DNA from: an uncultured Schlesneria sp.
GTDB taxonomy: Bacteria > Planctomycetota > Planctomycetia > Planctomycetales > Planctomycetaceae
Reading direction: 5' to 3'
Length of the DNA: 64,000 nucleotides
Assembly: GCA_903834925.1 (NCBI GenBank)
Contig: CAILLA010000128.1
Coordinates: forward strand, 1-64,000
Each line of letters opens with the position of its first letter. Position 1 is the first letter of the stretch. Of the stretch, positions 56,087-64,000 are shown in pieces. The notes under the pieces are model-generated. The model was not told the DNA's origin, made no database searches, and was given only the letters and a program-made list of their open reading frames with translations. The translations under genes and the position numbers were made by a program.

Positions 56087-56863
56087 ATGTCACATCGTGA
56101 AGTCATCACGCGAGGAAGCCTTCTTCACTGGTACAGGCCGGGTAAAGTTCACTTCGTGACGTATCGTTTAGCCGGGACTTTACCTATCGAACTCATTCGT
56201 CGTTTGAGAACTGAACGAGATGAGCGACTCGCCCGGCCGACAGCACCGGGCGTGTCTTACGGTAAGGCGAAGGAAAATGCTCATAAGCAATTCTTTGCTG
56301 CCTATGACAAGTACCTTGATCAATCATTGTGCGTTCGCTGGCTGGAAGAACCTGCAGTGGCCGAGATTGTCGTTGAGAATCTGTACCATCATCACCAAGT
56401 CAAATATCAGTTGCTGGAATACGCCGTGATGCCGAATCATGTGCATGTTTTGATTTTGCCGATAGAGTCTGACGCGGGCGGTGCTGGGAACCTGACTGAC
56501 GCTAGCAGCGTCGGCCACGTAGCCGACGCTGCTAGCGTCGGAAGCACCACTGGCGAGTGCGATTCCGACTTTTTTTCGGACGAAACCACGGACTCGAAGA
56601 GTCCGCTCAGCACGATTATGCATAGCCTGAAAAGCTATACGGCGAACGAAGCGAATAAAATCCTGAAACGTGACGGCGCATTTTGGCAACGCGAATCCTA
56701 TGATCATTGGGTACGCGATGTCGCGGAACTTTCTCGGATTGCCGAGTACATCGCCCATAATCCTGTGGCTGCCAAACTCGTGAAAAATGCTTGGGATTGG
56801 CCATACTGTTCCGCCTACGACCGGAAACATCCACGAGATAAATGTTTGGCGGAATGGTGGTGA
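56087..56863 (+). CDS. REP-associated tyrosine transposase (RAYT, Y1 type)
   Basis: This 258-aa protein has the RAYT layout: HFVTYRLAGTLP, LLEYAVMPNHVHVLILP with HUH pair H118/H120, SLKSYTANEANKILKRDGAF, WQRESYDHWVR and catalytic Y221 in RIAEYIAHNPVAAKLV, with N225. A REP palindrome lies in frame inside the gene and adds DASSVGHVADAASVG (residues 138-152) between the HUH and Tyr parts. The start ATG at 56087 follows the last upstream palindrome. RAYTs are thought to move or maintain REP repeats, and here six or more palindromes surround the gene. Confidence 0.92.
   Translation: MSHREVITRGSLLHWYRPGKVHFVTYRLAGTLPIELIRRLRTERDERLARPTAPGVSYGKAKENAHKQFFAAYDKYLDQSLCVRWLEEPAVAEIVVENLYHHHQVKYQLLEYAVMPNHVHVLILPIESDAGGAGNLTDASSVGHVADAASVGSTTGECDSDFFSDETTDSKSPLSTIMHSLKSYTANEANKILKRDGAFWQRESYDHWVRDVAELSRIAEYIAHNPVAAKLVKNAWDWPYCSAYDRKHPRDKCLAEWW
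56497..56542. repeat. REP-like palindrome inside the RAYT gene
   Basis: This copy has the same near-perfect palindrome as at 55957, located within the transposase reading frame. It inserts 15 codons without changing the frame and is flanked by Gly/Asn/Thr-rich linker codons. Confidence 0.9.
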
Positions 56864-56869
56864 ATTGCA

Positions 56870-56982
56870 GTAGCCGATGCTGCCAGCGTCGGAGGTTCGT
56901 TTTTCGATTTTGTTTGCCGAATTCGTGGGTTGGTTCCGACGCTAGCAGCGTCGGCCACGTAGCCGACGCTGCCAGCATCGGA
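56870..56982. repeat. REP-like palindromes downstream of the RAYT gene
   Basis: A half copy is at 56870-56893 and a full copy at 56938-56982 (arms GACGCTAGCAGCGTCGGC and CGACGCTGCCAGCATCGG). The full copy ends 13 bp before the stop of the minus-strand ThiF-like gene. Confidence 0.88.
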
Positions 56983-56994
56983 CAAAATGCCGAC

Positions 56995-58056
56995 TCATCC
57001 CCCGACATACCTGGCATACAGTCCACGGGCAGTGCTGATGTCGTCGGTCCCTTGGATGATGGCTCGGCCGTCTCGGAAGATGGTGATTTCGTACGACGGG
57101 TCGGACAGGGTCAGGCGAACCAGGAAGGGATTGCGCGTGATTGCTCCTGATTGTTCCAGCTTTTTCGCGAGATCTTCGAGCAACAGACTTGTCGGTTGAG
57201 CCGGTGAGATCTGGACCGAATTTCTACCGCAAAGTTTCGTCGATTGTGATGCGTTGCCGCCGTGAAGCCAGTCGCGTCGGCCTTGTACGCAGGCGGGACA
57301 CTCGCTTCGCTCACGCAGGTTTGCGAGGTTCATTTGCCTGAGCGTTCCTTCCCAGACATCAACGATCGTGAGTTGAGGTAACACCAGATCTTTGCGGCCT
57401 GCCAGAATCTTGAGCGCTGTGGTCGCTTGTAACGCGGTCACCATGTGGATTGCTGGTGCAATAACGCCTGCCGTGTCGCAGGTTTCGGTGGCTCCGGGCT
57501 CGGGAGGTGTTTCGATGACGCAGCGCAGGCAGGCCGATTCGTTGGGAAAGATTGCCATCGTCTGACCGTGGCTTCCGACGCAACCTGCATAAACCCAGGG
57601 GATGCTCAAGTCTAGTGCGAGATCGTTGATCAGGAACCGAATCTCAAAGTTGTCGCTCCCATCCAGAATCAAATCGACATCCTGAGCGAATCCGCGAATG
57701 TTACGCCAGTCGATATCCGCGACATGCGGATCGAGCGTCACCTGTGAGTTGATCCGGGCCAATTTCTTCGCGGCGACAATCGATTTCGGCAGATGGTCAA
57801 CGACGTCTTGTTCATCGAACAGAACTTGACGCTGAAGATTCGTCAGGTCGACAAAATCGCGGTCGACAATTCGTAAGAAGCCGACCCCCGCGCGAACAAG
57901 CGTATCGGCGAGCACCGTTCCTAATGCCCCGCAGCCGCACAGGAGCACTCTTGAACCGCGTATCCGTTCCTGGCCTTCGGTTCCAATTCCAGGAAAACGA
58001 ATCTGACGGCTGTAACGTTCGAGAGGATTCGGTGTTTGTTGGTCTGTCGTTGTCAT
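56995..58056 (-). CDS. ThiF/MoeB-family adenylyltransferase
   Basis: This 353-aa protein is an E1-like enzyme: RYSRQIRFPGIGTEGQERI, nucleotide loop LLCGCGALGTVLADTLVRAG, RIVDRDFVDLTNLQRQVLFD, DLILDGSDNFEIRFLINDLA, the Cys in ETCDTAGVI, and zinc cysteines CLRC and CPAC. It would adenylate the C-terminus of a ThiS- or MoaD-like sulfur carrier, or another peptide. Residues after about 265 form an extra C-terminal domain, unlike the shorter MoeB/ThiF relatives. Its start codon directly abuts the stop of the upstream DTW gene (0-bp gap), so the two form an operon. No ThiS/MoaD gene is in the window. Confidence 0.9.
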   Translation of the reverse strand: MTTTDQQTPNPLERYSRQIRFPGIGTEGQERIRGSRVLLCGCGALGTVLADTLVRAGVGFLRIVDRDFVDLTNLQRQVLFDEQDVVDHLPKSIVAAKKLARINSQVTLDPHVADIDWRNIRGFAQDVDLILDGSDNFEIRFLINDLALDLSIPWVYAGCVGSHGQTMAIFPNESACLRCVIETPPEPGATETCDTAGVIAPAIHMVTALQATTALKILAGRKDLVLPQLTIVDVWEGTLRQMNLANLRERSECPACVQGRRDWLHGGNASQSTKLCGRNSVQISPAQPTSLLLEDLAKKLEQSGAITRNPFLVRLTLSDPSYEITIFRDGRAIIQGTDDISTARGLYARYVGG

Positions 58057-58728
58057 TTAGTGTTTGCGAGCCTCTGCGGGAATGCCTGAATGAATACATT
58101 GTTCGGCAGGAAGTTTTCCTTTGGACCAGAGCGTTCGTTCGACCATGACTCGCATCACTTGTTCTAATTGTTCCTGCGCTTCACGACTTTCCAAAACGCC
58201 GATCGCGCGGGCAATCGCTTCCAATGTGCAAACCCCAGACTCATTCCGTTGAGTCCTCAAATAATATTCGGAGGGAGGACCGGCACACAGCTTGACCCTG
58301 GGAATGCCGACCAGGGCTGGTTCGCGTCGCATGAATTTTGTCGTCTGTCTCCAGTTCGCATCAGGGACGATCAACAAGACGGGTGAGGTTAAAGTGGCGG
58401 CAAACTCGGGAGTCAGTTCAATCGCATTGGGACTGGGATAGAGCAGCAGCGAGGTCATCCCAGGCAGATGCAAACTTTCGGGTGATAGTCGTTCGTCTCT
58501 CTTTCCGTGAATCTGAATCTCACTGTTCGTCAAGGCTTTATTGGTCAGCTTGGCCGTGTTGGTCGTGAGTGGTTCTTCGAAGGTATGCATCAAAATCATG
58601 ACCCGCGTCTGGAGCGTGATTTTCGGAATCCACTTGCAAAAACAAAGCGGCTTACGAATCTCGCAGCGTGGACAACGGTGTTCGGCAATACCTGGTCGCA
58701 TAGGTCGGTTAGCAAAGTCGAAAGGCAA
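58057..58728 (-). CDS. DTW-domain protein, probable tRNA acp-transferase (TapT-like)
   Basis: This 223-aa protein has the DTW-domain features: HRCPRCEIRKPLCFCKWIPK (zinc-type cysteines), RVMILMHTFE, LLLYPSPNAIEL, LIVPDANWRQTTKFMRR with the D-x-x-W core, and CTLEAIARAIGVLE. DTW proteins such as TapT move an aminocarboxypropyl group from SAM to tRNA uridine. The start is TTG at 58728; ATG at 58701 is an alternative. Its stop abuts the ThiF-like start. Confidence 0.85.
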   Translation of the reverse strand: MPFDFANRPMRPGIAEHRCPRCEIRKPLCFCKWIPKITLQTRVMILMHTFEEPLTTNTAKLTNKALTNSEIQIHGKRDERLSPESLHLPGMTSLLLYPSPNAIELTPEFAATLTSPVLLIVPDANWRQTTKFMRREPALVGIPRVKLCAGPPSEYYLRTQRNESGVCTLEAIARAIGVLESREAQEQLEQVMRVMVERTLWSKGKLPAEQCIHSGIPAEARKH

Positions 58729-58986
58729 AATTCGTTCGGGCTCCTGGATCGCCCGTCAATCATTCATATCTGCAGATCATAAAACAAACTTTGGCTTCCC
58801 CATAGTCGGCACGCCCGACATGGCAACGCTGTGAAGGAATTTTGCGGCGAGATTTACAGTGAAGCAAGCGTTCCGACGAAACCCCACCGCCCCTGCGGCG
58901 GTGGTAATCGGGCCTTTGCACCAGCACCAACCATCATTCTCCGACACACAATATCAGGTAAATTCCGGGACGTTTCACCTCAGACG

Positions 58987-59157
58987 AATGTAGCCATCAT
59001 CGCTCCGCGTGATGAGCATCTGTCGAGAAAAAGCCGATTGTTGCCGCAGCCTCGGTCCATTTTGGCAGACCGTAAGTTCGAACAAATGCAAAGCGCCGTG
59101 TCGATTGTAAGTCGTCCGTGAAATGCTCATCGCGCGGAGCGATGATGGCTACTTTGG
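58987..59157. repeat. MITE-like element with 35-bp inverted ends, copy B
   Basis: The left arm AATGTAGCCATCATCGCTCC and the right arm starting at 59121 match those of the element at 29968-30141. Flanking GATG/GCAATGGCAC-like sequence after 59165 resembles the outer repeat end at 30194, so the same nested structure may exist here in decayed form. The rest of 58729-59298 shows no gene. Confidence 0.83.
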
Positions 59158-59298
59158 AAGAAATCAAATGCAATGGCACCGCACGACCATATCCGTAATC
59201 ATTGGACTCGAAATCGATTTCGATAGACAATGGTTGGTTCCATCGAAAACAATAAAATCTTTGCGTTGACGTTCAAAACCCCAAGTAAAAGAACCTCG

Positions 59299-62200
59299 AT
59301 GAAATGTGATCGTAGAATCTTTGTTGTGCGACGCGTTGCAAGCGGTCTGCTTGCTGCGATGGTTCTCGTCTGTCGTCTCGCGTCGGGACAAGAGGGGACC
59401 ACTGGCATTGATGCGGCAATTACAACGAATGCCAGCGACATTGAGTTCTTTGAAAAGGAAATCCATCCTCTGCTGAAACAGAAATGTTACACCTGCCACA
59501 GTCATGAATCGGGCAAGGCCAAAGGGGGGTTGGTACTTGATTCTCGCAATGGCTGGAAGAACGGTGGAGGTTCGGGACCTGCCATCGTTCCCGGAAAGCC
59601 CGATGAAAGTCTGTTGATTAAGGCGGTCCGTTATGGCGAATACCAGATGCCACCCCAGGGAAAACTGACAGACAGTGAAATCGCCTTGCTTGAAAAATGG
59701 GTGACGATCGGTGCACCGGACCCGCGCCAATCTAAAGATCCGAAAGTGAATCCTAAAAAGCCTTGGGCATTGCAGCCGATTCAAAAACCAGCTGTTCCCA
59801 CGATCAAGGAGAGTGGCTGGCCAAAAGATGACATTGATCATTTCATTCTGGCTGGATTGGAAGGGGCAGGGCTTAGTCCATCGTCGAATGCGGATCGATA
59901 TTCTCTGTTGCGGCGAATCACGTTCGATCTGACGGGATTGCCACCTACCCCTCAAGAGATCGAAGCCTTTGTGGACGATCCATCTGAGCAGGCGTATGCA
60001 CAGGTTGTTGACCGTCTGCTGGCTTCACGAGAGTTTGGAGCACACTGGGCTCGGCATTGGTTCGATCTCGCGTGTTATGCCGACCTGGCGGATATCGATG
60101 GCAACGTTTTGATTCGCGATGCCTGGCGATATCGGGACTACGTGATTGCTGCGTTCAATTCCGATAAGCCGTTGGATCGATTCATCCATGAACAGATTGC
60201 GGGCGACTTGTTGCCTTACGATAGCGTTTCGCAGCAGCGGGAACAGATCATTGCGACGGGATACCTCGCGATCGGTCCGTGGACTCTTCAAAACTACATC
60301 AAAGGCCAATTGGCGGCGGATGTCGTTGATCATCAGATCGACCGGATTGGGCGAACATTTCTTGGGCAGACGCTTTCGTGTGCTCGTTGTCACGATCACA
60401 AGTTCGACCCCGTACCGACTCGGGATTACTACGCGCTCGCGGGGATTTTTCAGAGCACTCGAACAACCGCCTATGACGGACCGGGTGTCTGGAGCCAGAT
60501 CACTCATGTCACTCTTCCGGACTTGCCGGAAACGGCTGTCGAATTTGAGCGAGTCTCGCGTGAGGTGACTCAGCGGCAAGAACAATTGAAGGTCGAACTG
60601 GCCGCACTCCTTCAAGACGATGCCGAACAACGATTTACAAAAAAGGTGTCGAGTGACAGTGCCAATTCGCTTCGACTTGAAGCCGGAATCGCGGCGAACG
60701 AAACGGGCAAAACGTACCGCGTTTCCTTTTTTGCCGGCCCGTCGGTCTGGGGTGAACCGAGTCAGGCAACTGCCGACGGGGACGGATTACTGTTCCAAGT
60801 ACTGCGTCACGATGGCACGGTGCTGGCCTATCATGTCCATCGACCCAAGGCTTGGTCCGCAACGCCGGATGCTCAACAGTTAAGTGAAGCCTCGTTTACG
60901 TACTCTGGAGACGGTTCGGGGGATGTAACGCTGCAAATCACTTCCAGCGACTACACCGGTCGTTTCAGCGGTGCGATTGATAACCTGTCGATTGTCGATT
61001 CCGATACATCAAAAGTCCTGTTCGAACAGGATTTTAACGGGTGTCAGCTTGGTGACTTGAAAGGGAAACAAGCGGCAACCGGGTTGCCGGTCTTTGCGAA
61101 GTGTTCTTTTCCGGGTTGGGTCGGTGGTGGGATCAACAATTCGCACACGGTCGATATCGGCAAGGATGGAAAACCCAACATCGTCTTACAGATTTACAGC
61201 GGGCCGCCTGTCCCTTCAAACAATCCGCAGATCGTGAAAGTACGAGATGAATTAGAAAGCCTGGCCAAACGCATGGATGCGGCTCGACCGGGTCAGTCTC
61301 AAGCCATCGCGGTGAAGGATATTCCAACTCCGAGCAACGGCCCGATCTTTCGTCGCGGTGATTTCCAGTCACCAGGCGAAATCGTCCCACGCGGTTTTCT
61401 TGGTGCGGTCCCTGTTTCGACACACTACGAAATTCCAGCGGGAAAAAGTGGGCGTTTGCAATTGTCCCAGTGGTTGACCGATTCGAATAATCCACTCACA
61501 GCGCGAGTCCTCGTCAATCGAGTCTGGCATCACGTGTTCGGAAAAGGTCTGGTTCGCTCGGTCGATTATTTCGGTGTGAATGGGGAAACACCAAGTCATC
61601 CGGAATTGCTCGATTTCCTTTCGTTACGGTTACGCGAAGAAGATCACTGGTCGTTGAAGAAGACCGTTCGTCACTTGGTGATGTCGCACACCTATCAGAT
61701 GTCTTCGGCACACAACGCCATGGCTGCCGCAACAGACCCTGAAAACAAATTCCTTTGGCAAATGCCTCGACGTCGGCTTGATGCCGAGTCGATCCGGGAT
61801 GCGATGCTTTCTGCGAGTGGCGAACTGGATTTCGGTTTCGGTGGACCTTCGCTGGGGCTTGAACTCAAAGACAATGTTCGAGGTGCTGGAGGTAATGTGA
61901 ACCCCGCAACTTGGGGTGGCCAGATTGCTGACAACATCAAGAACCGTCGGTCTGTCTATCTTCCACTGCTCCGCCAACGTCCATCGGGTGAGCTTGAGAT
62001 TCTCAGCACGTTTGATTTTCCACACCCAAGTGAAATCGTCGGGGCACGCCCAAACACCACTGTTGCGACCCAGGCACTTTTTCTGATCAATGCACCGTTC
62101 GTCAAACATCAGGCAGAAAAGCTGGCCGAGCGTTTGGCCAGGGAAGAACCCGACGATCAGAAACGGATCAACCGCCTGTATCTGCTGACCATCAGTCGCC

Positions 62201-62358
62201 CGGCGGAGCCAGACGAAATCGAAATGGCGCTGGCCTTTCTTAATCAATGCACGCAGGACCTTGCATCCGCATCTGCACCGGATAAAGCGAGATCAGCGGC
62301 ATGGGGACAGTTGTGCCACGCCGTGCTCGGCTCCAATAACTTCCTGTTCCGCGAGTAA
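59299..62358 (+). CDS. Cytochrome-c-like DUF1549/DUF1553 protein (PSD1 type)
   Basis: This 1019-aa protein has a signal peptide (VASGLLAAMVLVCRLASG), a haem motif in LKQKCYTCHSHE, then DUF1549 (WARHWFDLACYADLADID, IHEQIAGDLLPYDSVSQQRE, SCARCHDHKFDPVPTRDYYA with a second CxxCH), a middle carbohydrate-binding-like domain (about 465-640) and DUF1553 (VLVNRVWHHVFGKGLVRS, RPNTTVATQALFLINAPF). The frame stays open upstream to 59230. It precedes a DUF1501 gene by 34 bp, the usual arrangement in planctomycetes. Together they probably act outside the cytoplasm on a complex polymer. Confidence 0.93.
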   Translation: MKCDRRIFVVRRVASGLLAAMVLVCRLASGQEGTTGIDAAITTNASDIEFFEKEIHPLLKQKCYTCHSHESGKAKGGLVLDSRNGWKNGGGSGPAIVPGKPDESLLIKAVRYGEYQMPPQGKLTDSEIALLEKWVTIGAPDPRQSKDPKVNPKKPWALQPIQKPAVPTIKESGWPKDDIDHFILAGLEGAGLSPSSNADRYSLLRRITFDLTGLPPTPQEIEAFVDDPSEQAYAQVVDRLLASREFGAHWARHWFDLACYADLADIDGNVLIRDAWRYRDYVIAAFNSDKPLDRFIHEQIAGDLLPYDSVSQQREQIIATGYLAIGPWTLQNYIKGQLAADVVDHQIDRIGRTFLGQTLSCARCHDHKFDPVPTRDYYALAGIFQSTRTTAYDGPGVWSQITHVTLPDLPETAVEFERVSREVTQRQEQLKVELAALLQDDAEQRFTKKVSSDSANSLRLEAGIAANETGKTYRVSFFAGPSVWGEPSQATADGDGLLFQVLRHDGTVLAYHVHRPKAWSATPDAQQLSEASFTYSGDGSGDVTLQITSSDYTGRFSGAIDNLSIVDSDTSKVLFEQDFNGCQLGDLKGKQAATGLPVFAKCSFPGWVGGGINNSHTVDIGKDGKPNIVLQIYSGPPVPSNNPQIVKVRDELESLAKRMDAARPGQSQAIAVKDIPTPSNGPIFRRGDFQSPGEIVPRGFLGAVPVSTHYEIPAGKSGRLQLSQWLTDSNNPLTARVLVNRVWHHVFGKGLVRSVDYFGVNGETPSHPELLDFLSLRLREEDHWSLKKTVRHLVMSHTYQMSSAHNAMAAATDPENKFLWQMPRRRLDAESIRDAMLSASGELDFGFGGPSLGLELKDNVRGAGGNVNPATWGGQIADNIKNRRSVYLPLLRQRPSGELEILSTFDFPHPSEIVGARPNTTVATQALFLINAPFVKHQAEKLAERLAREEPDDQKRINRLYLLTISRPAEPDEIEMALAFLNQCTQDLASASAPDKARSAAWGQLCHAVLGSNNFLFRE

Positions 62359-62392
62359 TCAAACAACAATCCCGTGATCGGTGAAGTCTGTC

Positions 62393-63817
62393 ATGAACCT
62401 TTTCAATACTGCTAAAAACGTCTCACGGCGAGATTTTCTTGATACCTCGGCTTGCGGCATCGGGGCGATCGCCTTAAATGCGATGCTGCAGGAACTAGCC
62501 CACGCGGAACAACCACGTGGAGCAGCGGGGGTGTCGGCTCTCAGTCCGAAGCAGCCTCATTTTCCGGCCCGCGCCAAGCGAGTCATCTTTCTGTTTATGA
62601 ACGGCGGTCCGTCACAGATGGACCTGTTCGACTACAAACCGCGTCTCAAAGAAGGAGCAGGCAAGCCGATCCCTTATCAGCTGCCGAACACTGAAGCGAC
62701 GGTCGGCCTGGATAACCCAACCCTGCTGGGACCGGTCTCCAGCTTTACGCACCGGGGCGAGTGCGGGTTGTACATGAGCGAGTTGCTACCACACTTGGGT
62801 CGGCTTGCTGACGACCTTTGCGTTTTGCGTGGAATGGCGGCGGATAGCCCGAATCATCCTGTCGCGATCCGACAGCTCCACACAGGGAATCTATTTGACC
62901 CTGTCCCTTCCATGGGGGCCTGGGTGTCGTATGGGCTCGGTACCGAGAATCAAGAACTCCCTTCGTACATTACGATCTTGCCGGGCGAAGGCGAGCGGAA
63001 CTACAGCAGCGCCTTTCTTCCTGCGATTCATCAGGGAACGGCCATTCAAAACGTCGAGTCGTCACCCGACAAGGCACCCATCCGACATCTAACTGACGTG
63101 ACACTCCCCGAAAAGGTTCAGCGTCGGCGGATCGACATGATCCAGTCGATGAATCGACGACAACTGGATCGACTTCAGGCCGATCAGCAGATGGAAGGGG
63201 TGATCGAGTCGTTTTTACTCGCCGTTCGCATGCAGGCGGAAACTCCGCGACTGGTCAATCTGGCCGACGAGTCGAAATCGACTCTTGAACTGTACGGTAT
63301 TGGAGACAAGCCGACCGATCAATTCGGACGCCAGTGTCTGCTCGCACGGCGATTCGCCGAGGCCGGTGTGCGATTCGTGCAGGTGACCCTCGGTGGCTGG
63401 GACCATCACAATGGAATTGCAAAAAACCTGCCTGAACGCTGCGCCGTCTCGGACAAGCCCGTTGCCGGACTTCTGACCGATCTCAAGTTGCGAGGATTAC
63501 TCGATGACACGCTGGTCATCTGGGGCGGTGAGTTTGGTCGGACGCCACACGCACAGTTCGGCGACGGACGTGAACACAATCCGCATGGATTCACGATGTG
63601 GATGGCAGGAGGCGGCGTCAAAGGGGGGATCGCGCATGGCGTGACGGATGACTTTGCCTACCGCACTCTTGAAGGGAAGGTTCATATTAATGACCTGCAC
63701 GCCACCATGTTGCACCTGCTGGGTCTCGACCACGAACGCCTGACGTTCGACCATCACGGCAGGCCCTTCCGCCTGACAGACGTGGCCGGTCATGTGGTGA
63801 AAGAAATTCTCACGTAA
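62393..63817 (+). CDS. DUF1501 Tat-exported protein
   Basis: This 474-aa protein has a twin-arginine leader (SRRDFLDTSACGIGAIALNA) and DUF1501 motifs: RVIFLFMNGGPSQMDLFDYK, SNHPVAIRQLHTGNL-type His sites near residue 160, RFVQVTLGGWDHHNG, VIWGGEFGRTPHAQFGDGRE and NDLHATMLHLLGLDHERLT. The fold is that of sulfatases/alkaline phosphatases. It lies 34 bp after its PSD1 partner. GTGAAG precedes the ATG at 62393. Confidence 0.94.
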   Translation: MNLFNTAKNVSRRDFLDTSACGIGAIALNAMLQELAHAEQPRGAAGVSALSPKQPHFPARAKRVIFLFMNGGPSQMDLFDYKPRLKEGAGKPIPYQLPNTEATVGLDNPTLLGPVSSFTHRGECGLYMSELLPHLGRLADDLCVLRGMAADSPNHPVAIRQLHTGNLFDPVPSMGAWVSYGLGTENQELPSYITILPGEGERNYSSAFLPAIHQGTAIQNVESSPDKAPIRHLTDVTLPEKVQRRRIDMIQSMNRRQLDRLQADQQMEGVIESFLLAVRMQAETPRLVNLADESKSTLELYGIGDKPTDQFGRQCLLARRFAEAGVRFVQVTLGGWDHHNGIAKNLPERCAVSDKPVAGLLTDLKLRGLLDDTLVIWGGEFGRTPHAQFGDGREHNPHGFTMWMAGGGVKGGIAHGVTDDFAYRTLEGKVHINDLHATMLHLLGLDHERLTFDHHGRPFRLTDVAGHVVKEILT

Positions 63818-63865
63818 TCATCGCGCGATCACGTCGCTCCACTTCACACAATCTACGAGGTTCAA

Positions 63866-64000
63866 ATGCGTTATCTGACGTCTATTAAGGCGAGACCGCG
63901 AACATTGCGGCTGACGTTGTTGCTGGCGGTTGTCTTGATGCTGTTCGGCGATGAAATTCTCTTCGCCGATATTGCCCCCTTTCCATTGAGTGGCGGAACG
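63866..64000 (+). CDS. Start of a secreted protein, cut by the window edge
   Basis: Forty-five codons are visible: a basic start (MRYLTSIKARPRTLRL), a hydrophobic signal (TLLLAVVLMLFG) and then ADIAPFPLSGGT. GAGG lies 6 bases before the ATG. The remainder is outside the window, so the product cannot be named. Confidence 0.65.
   Translation, partial: MRYLTSIKARPRTLRLTLLLAVVLMLFGDEILFADIAPFPLSGGT

Overview
The window reads as chromosomal DNA of a planctomycete, most likely order Planctomycetales. The main evidence is the gene families: two large cytochrome-c/DUF1549/DUF1553 proteins and two DUF1501 Tat proteins, a PEP-CTERM protein, a giant hybrid sensor kinase, FG-GAP, YVTN and PQQ propeller proteins, an FHA-domain membrane protein, and many secreted or membrane proteins of unknown role. 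Genes are loosely packed with long, repeat-filled spacers. No rRNA, tRNA or CRISPR array was recognised.

Layout. 1-5700 is a repeat-rich accessory stretch. It holds the 3' end of an Rrf2 regulator, a PEP-CTERM protein, a sugar isomerase/epimerase-like protein, an IS200-like Y1 transposase, and four copies of a 300-360 bp element with inverted ends and internal hairpins. 5708-11357 is a five-gene chaperone module: an 811-aa acidic-tailed protein, a J-like protein, a GrpE-like protein, a DnaK paralogue and a small zinc-ribbon protein. 11623-16201 encodes a response regulator fused to an ATPase domain and a PAS-GAF-HisKA-REC-REC-Hpt hybrid kinase. 16228-22270 holds a membrane thioredoxin-like protein, a WD40 lipoprotein and an FG-GAP protein. 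22426-24385 is a small toxin-antitoxin-like cluster with a broken HTH antitoxin. 25331-33673 carries DUF1501, nitroreductase, ABC permease, methyltransferase, gamma-glutamyltransferase, a coiled-coil protein and a sulfotransferase. 34027-44173 has a lectin-esterase-SMP30 fusion, a lactate permease, hemL, a PSD1-type cytochrome protein and an LRR membrane protein. 44506-55689 has an FHA/pseudo-trypsin protein, a radical SAM protein, apolipoprotein N-acyltransferase, a YVTN/phosphoesterase protein, a PQQ propeller, a methyltransferase and a DUF2721 protein. 55790-56982 is a REP-type palindrome cluster around its RAYT transposase. 56995-58728 is a ThiF/DTW operon, and 59299-64000 is a complete PSD1/DUF1501 pair plus the start of a secreted protein.

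The strongest themes are mobile or repeated DNA and the noncanonical Hsp70 module. At least five small repeat families are visible: a 45-bp REP palindrome with its own transposase gene, the 300-360 bp element next to an IS200-like gene, two MITE-like families (one inserted inside the other), and a third MITE-like inverted repeat at 52203. In the Hsp70 operon, J, GrpE and DnaK homologues are co-encoded with two uncharacterised proteins, and the J-like domain lacks the HPD tripeptide. All homology calls come from reading the sequence without database searches.
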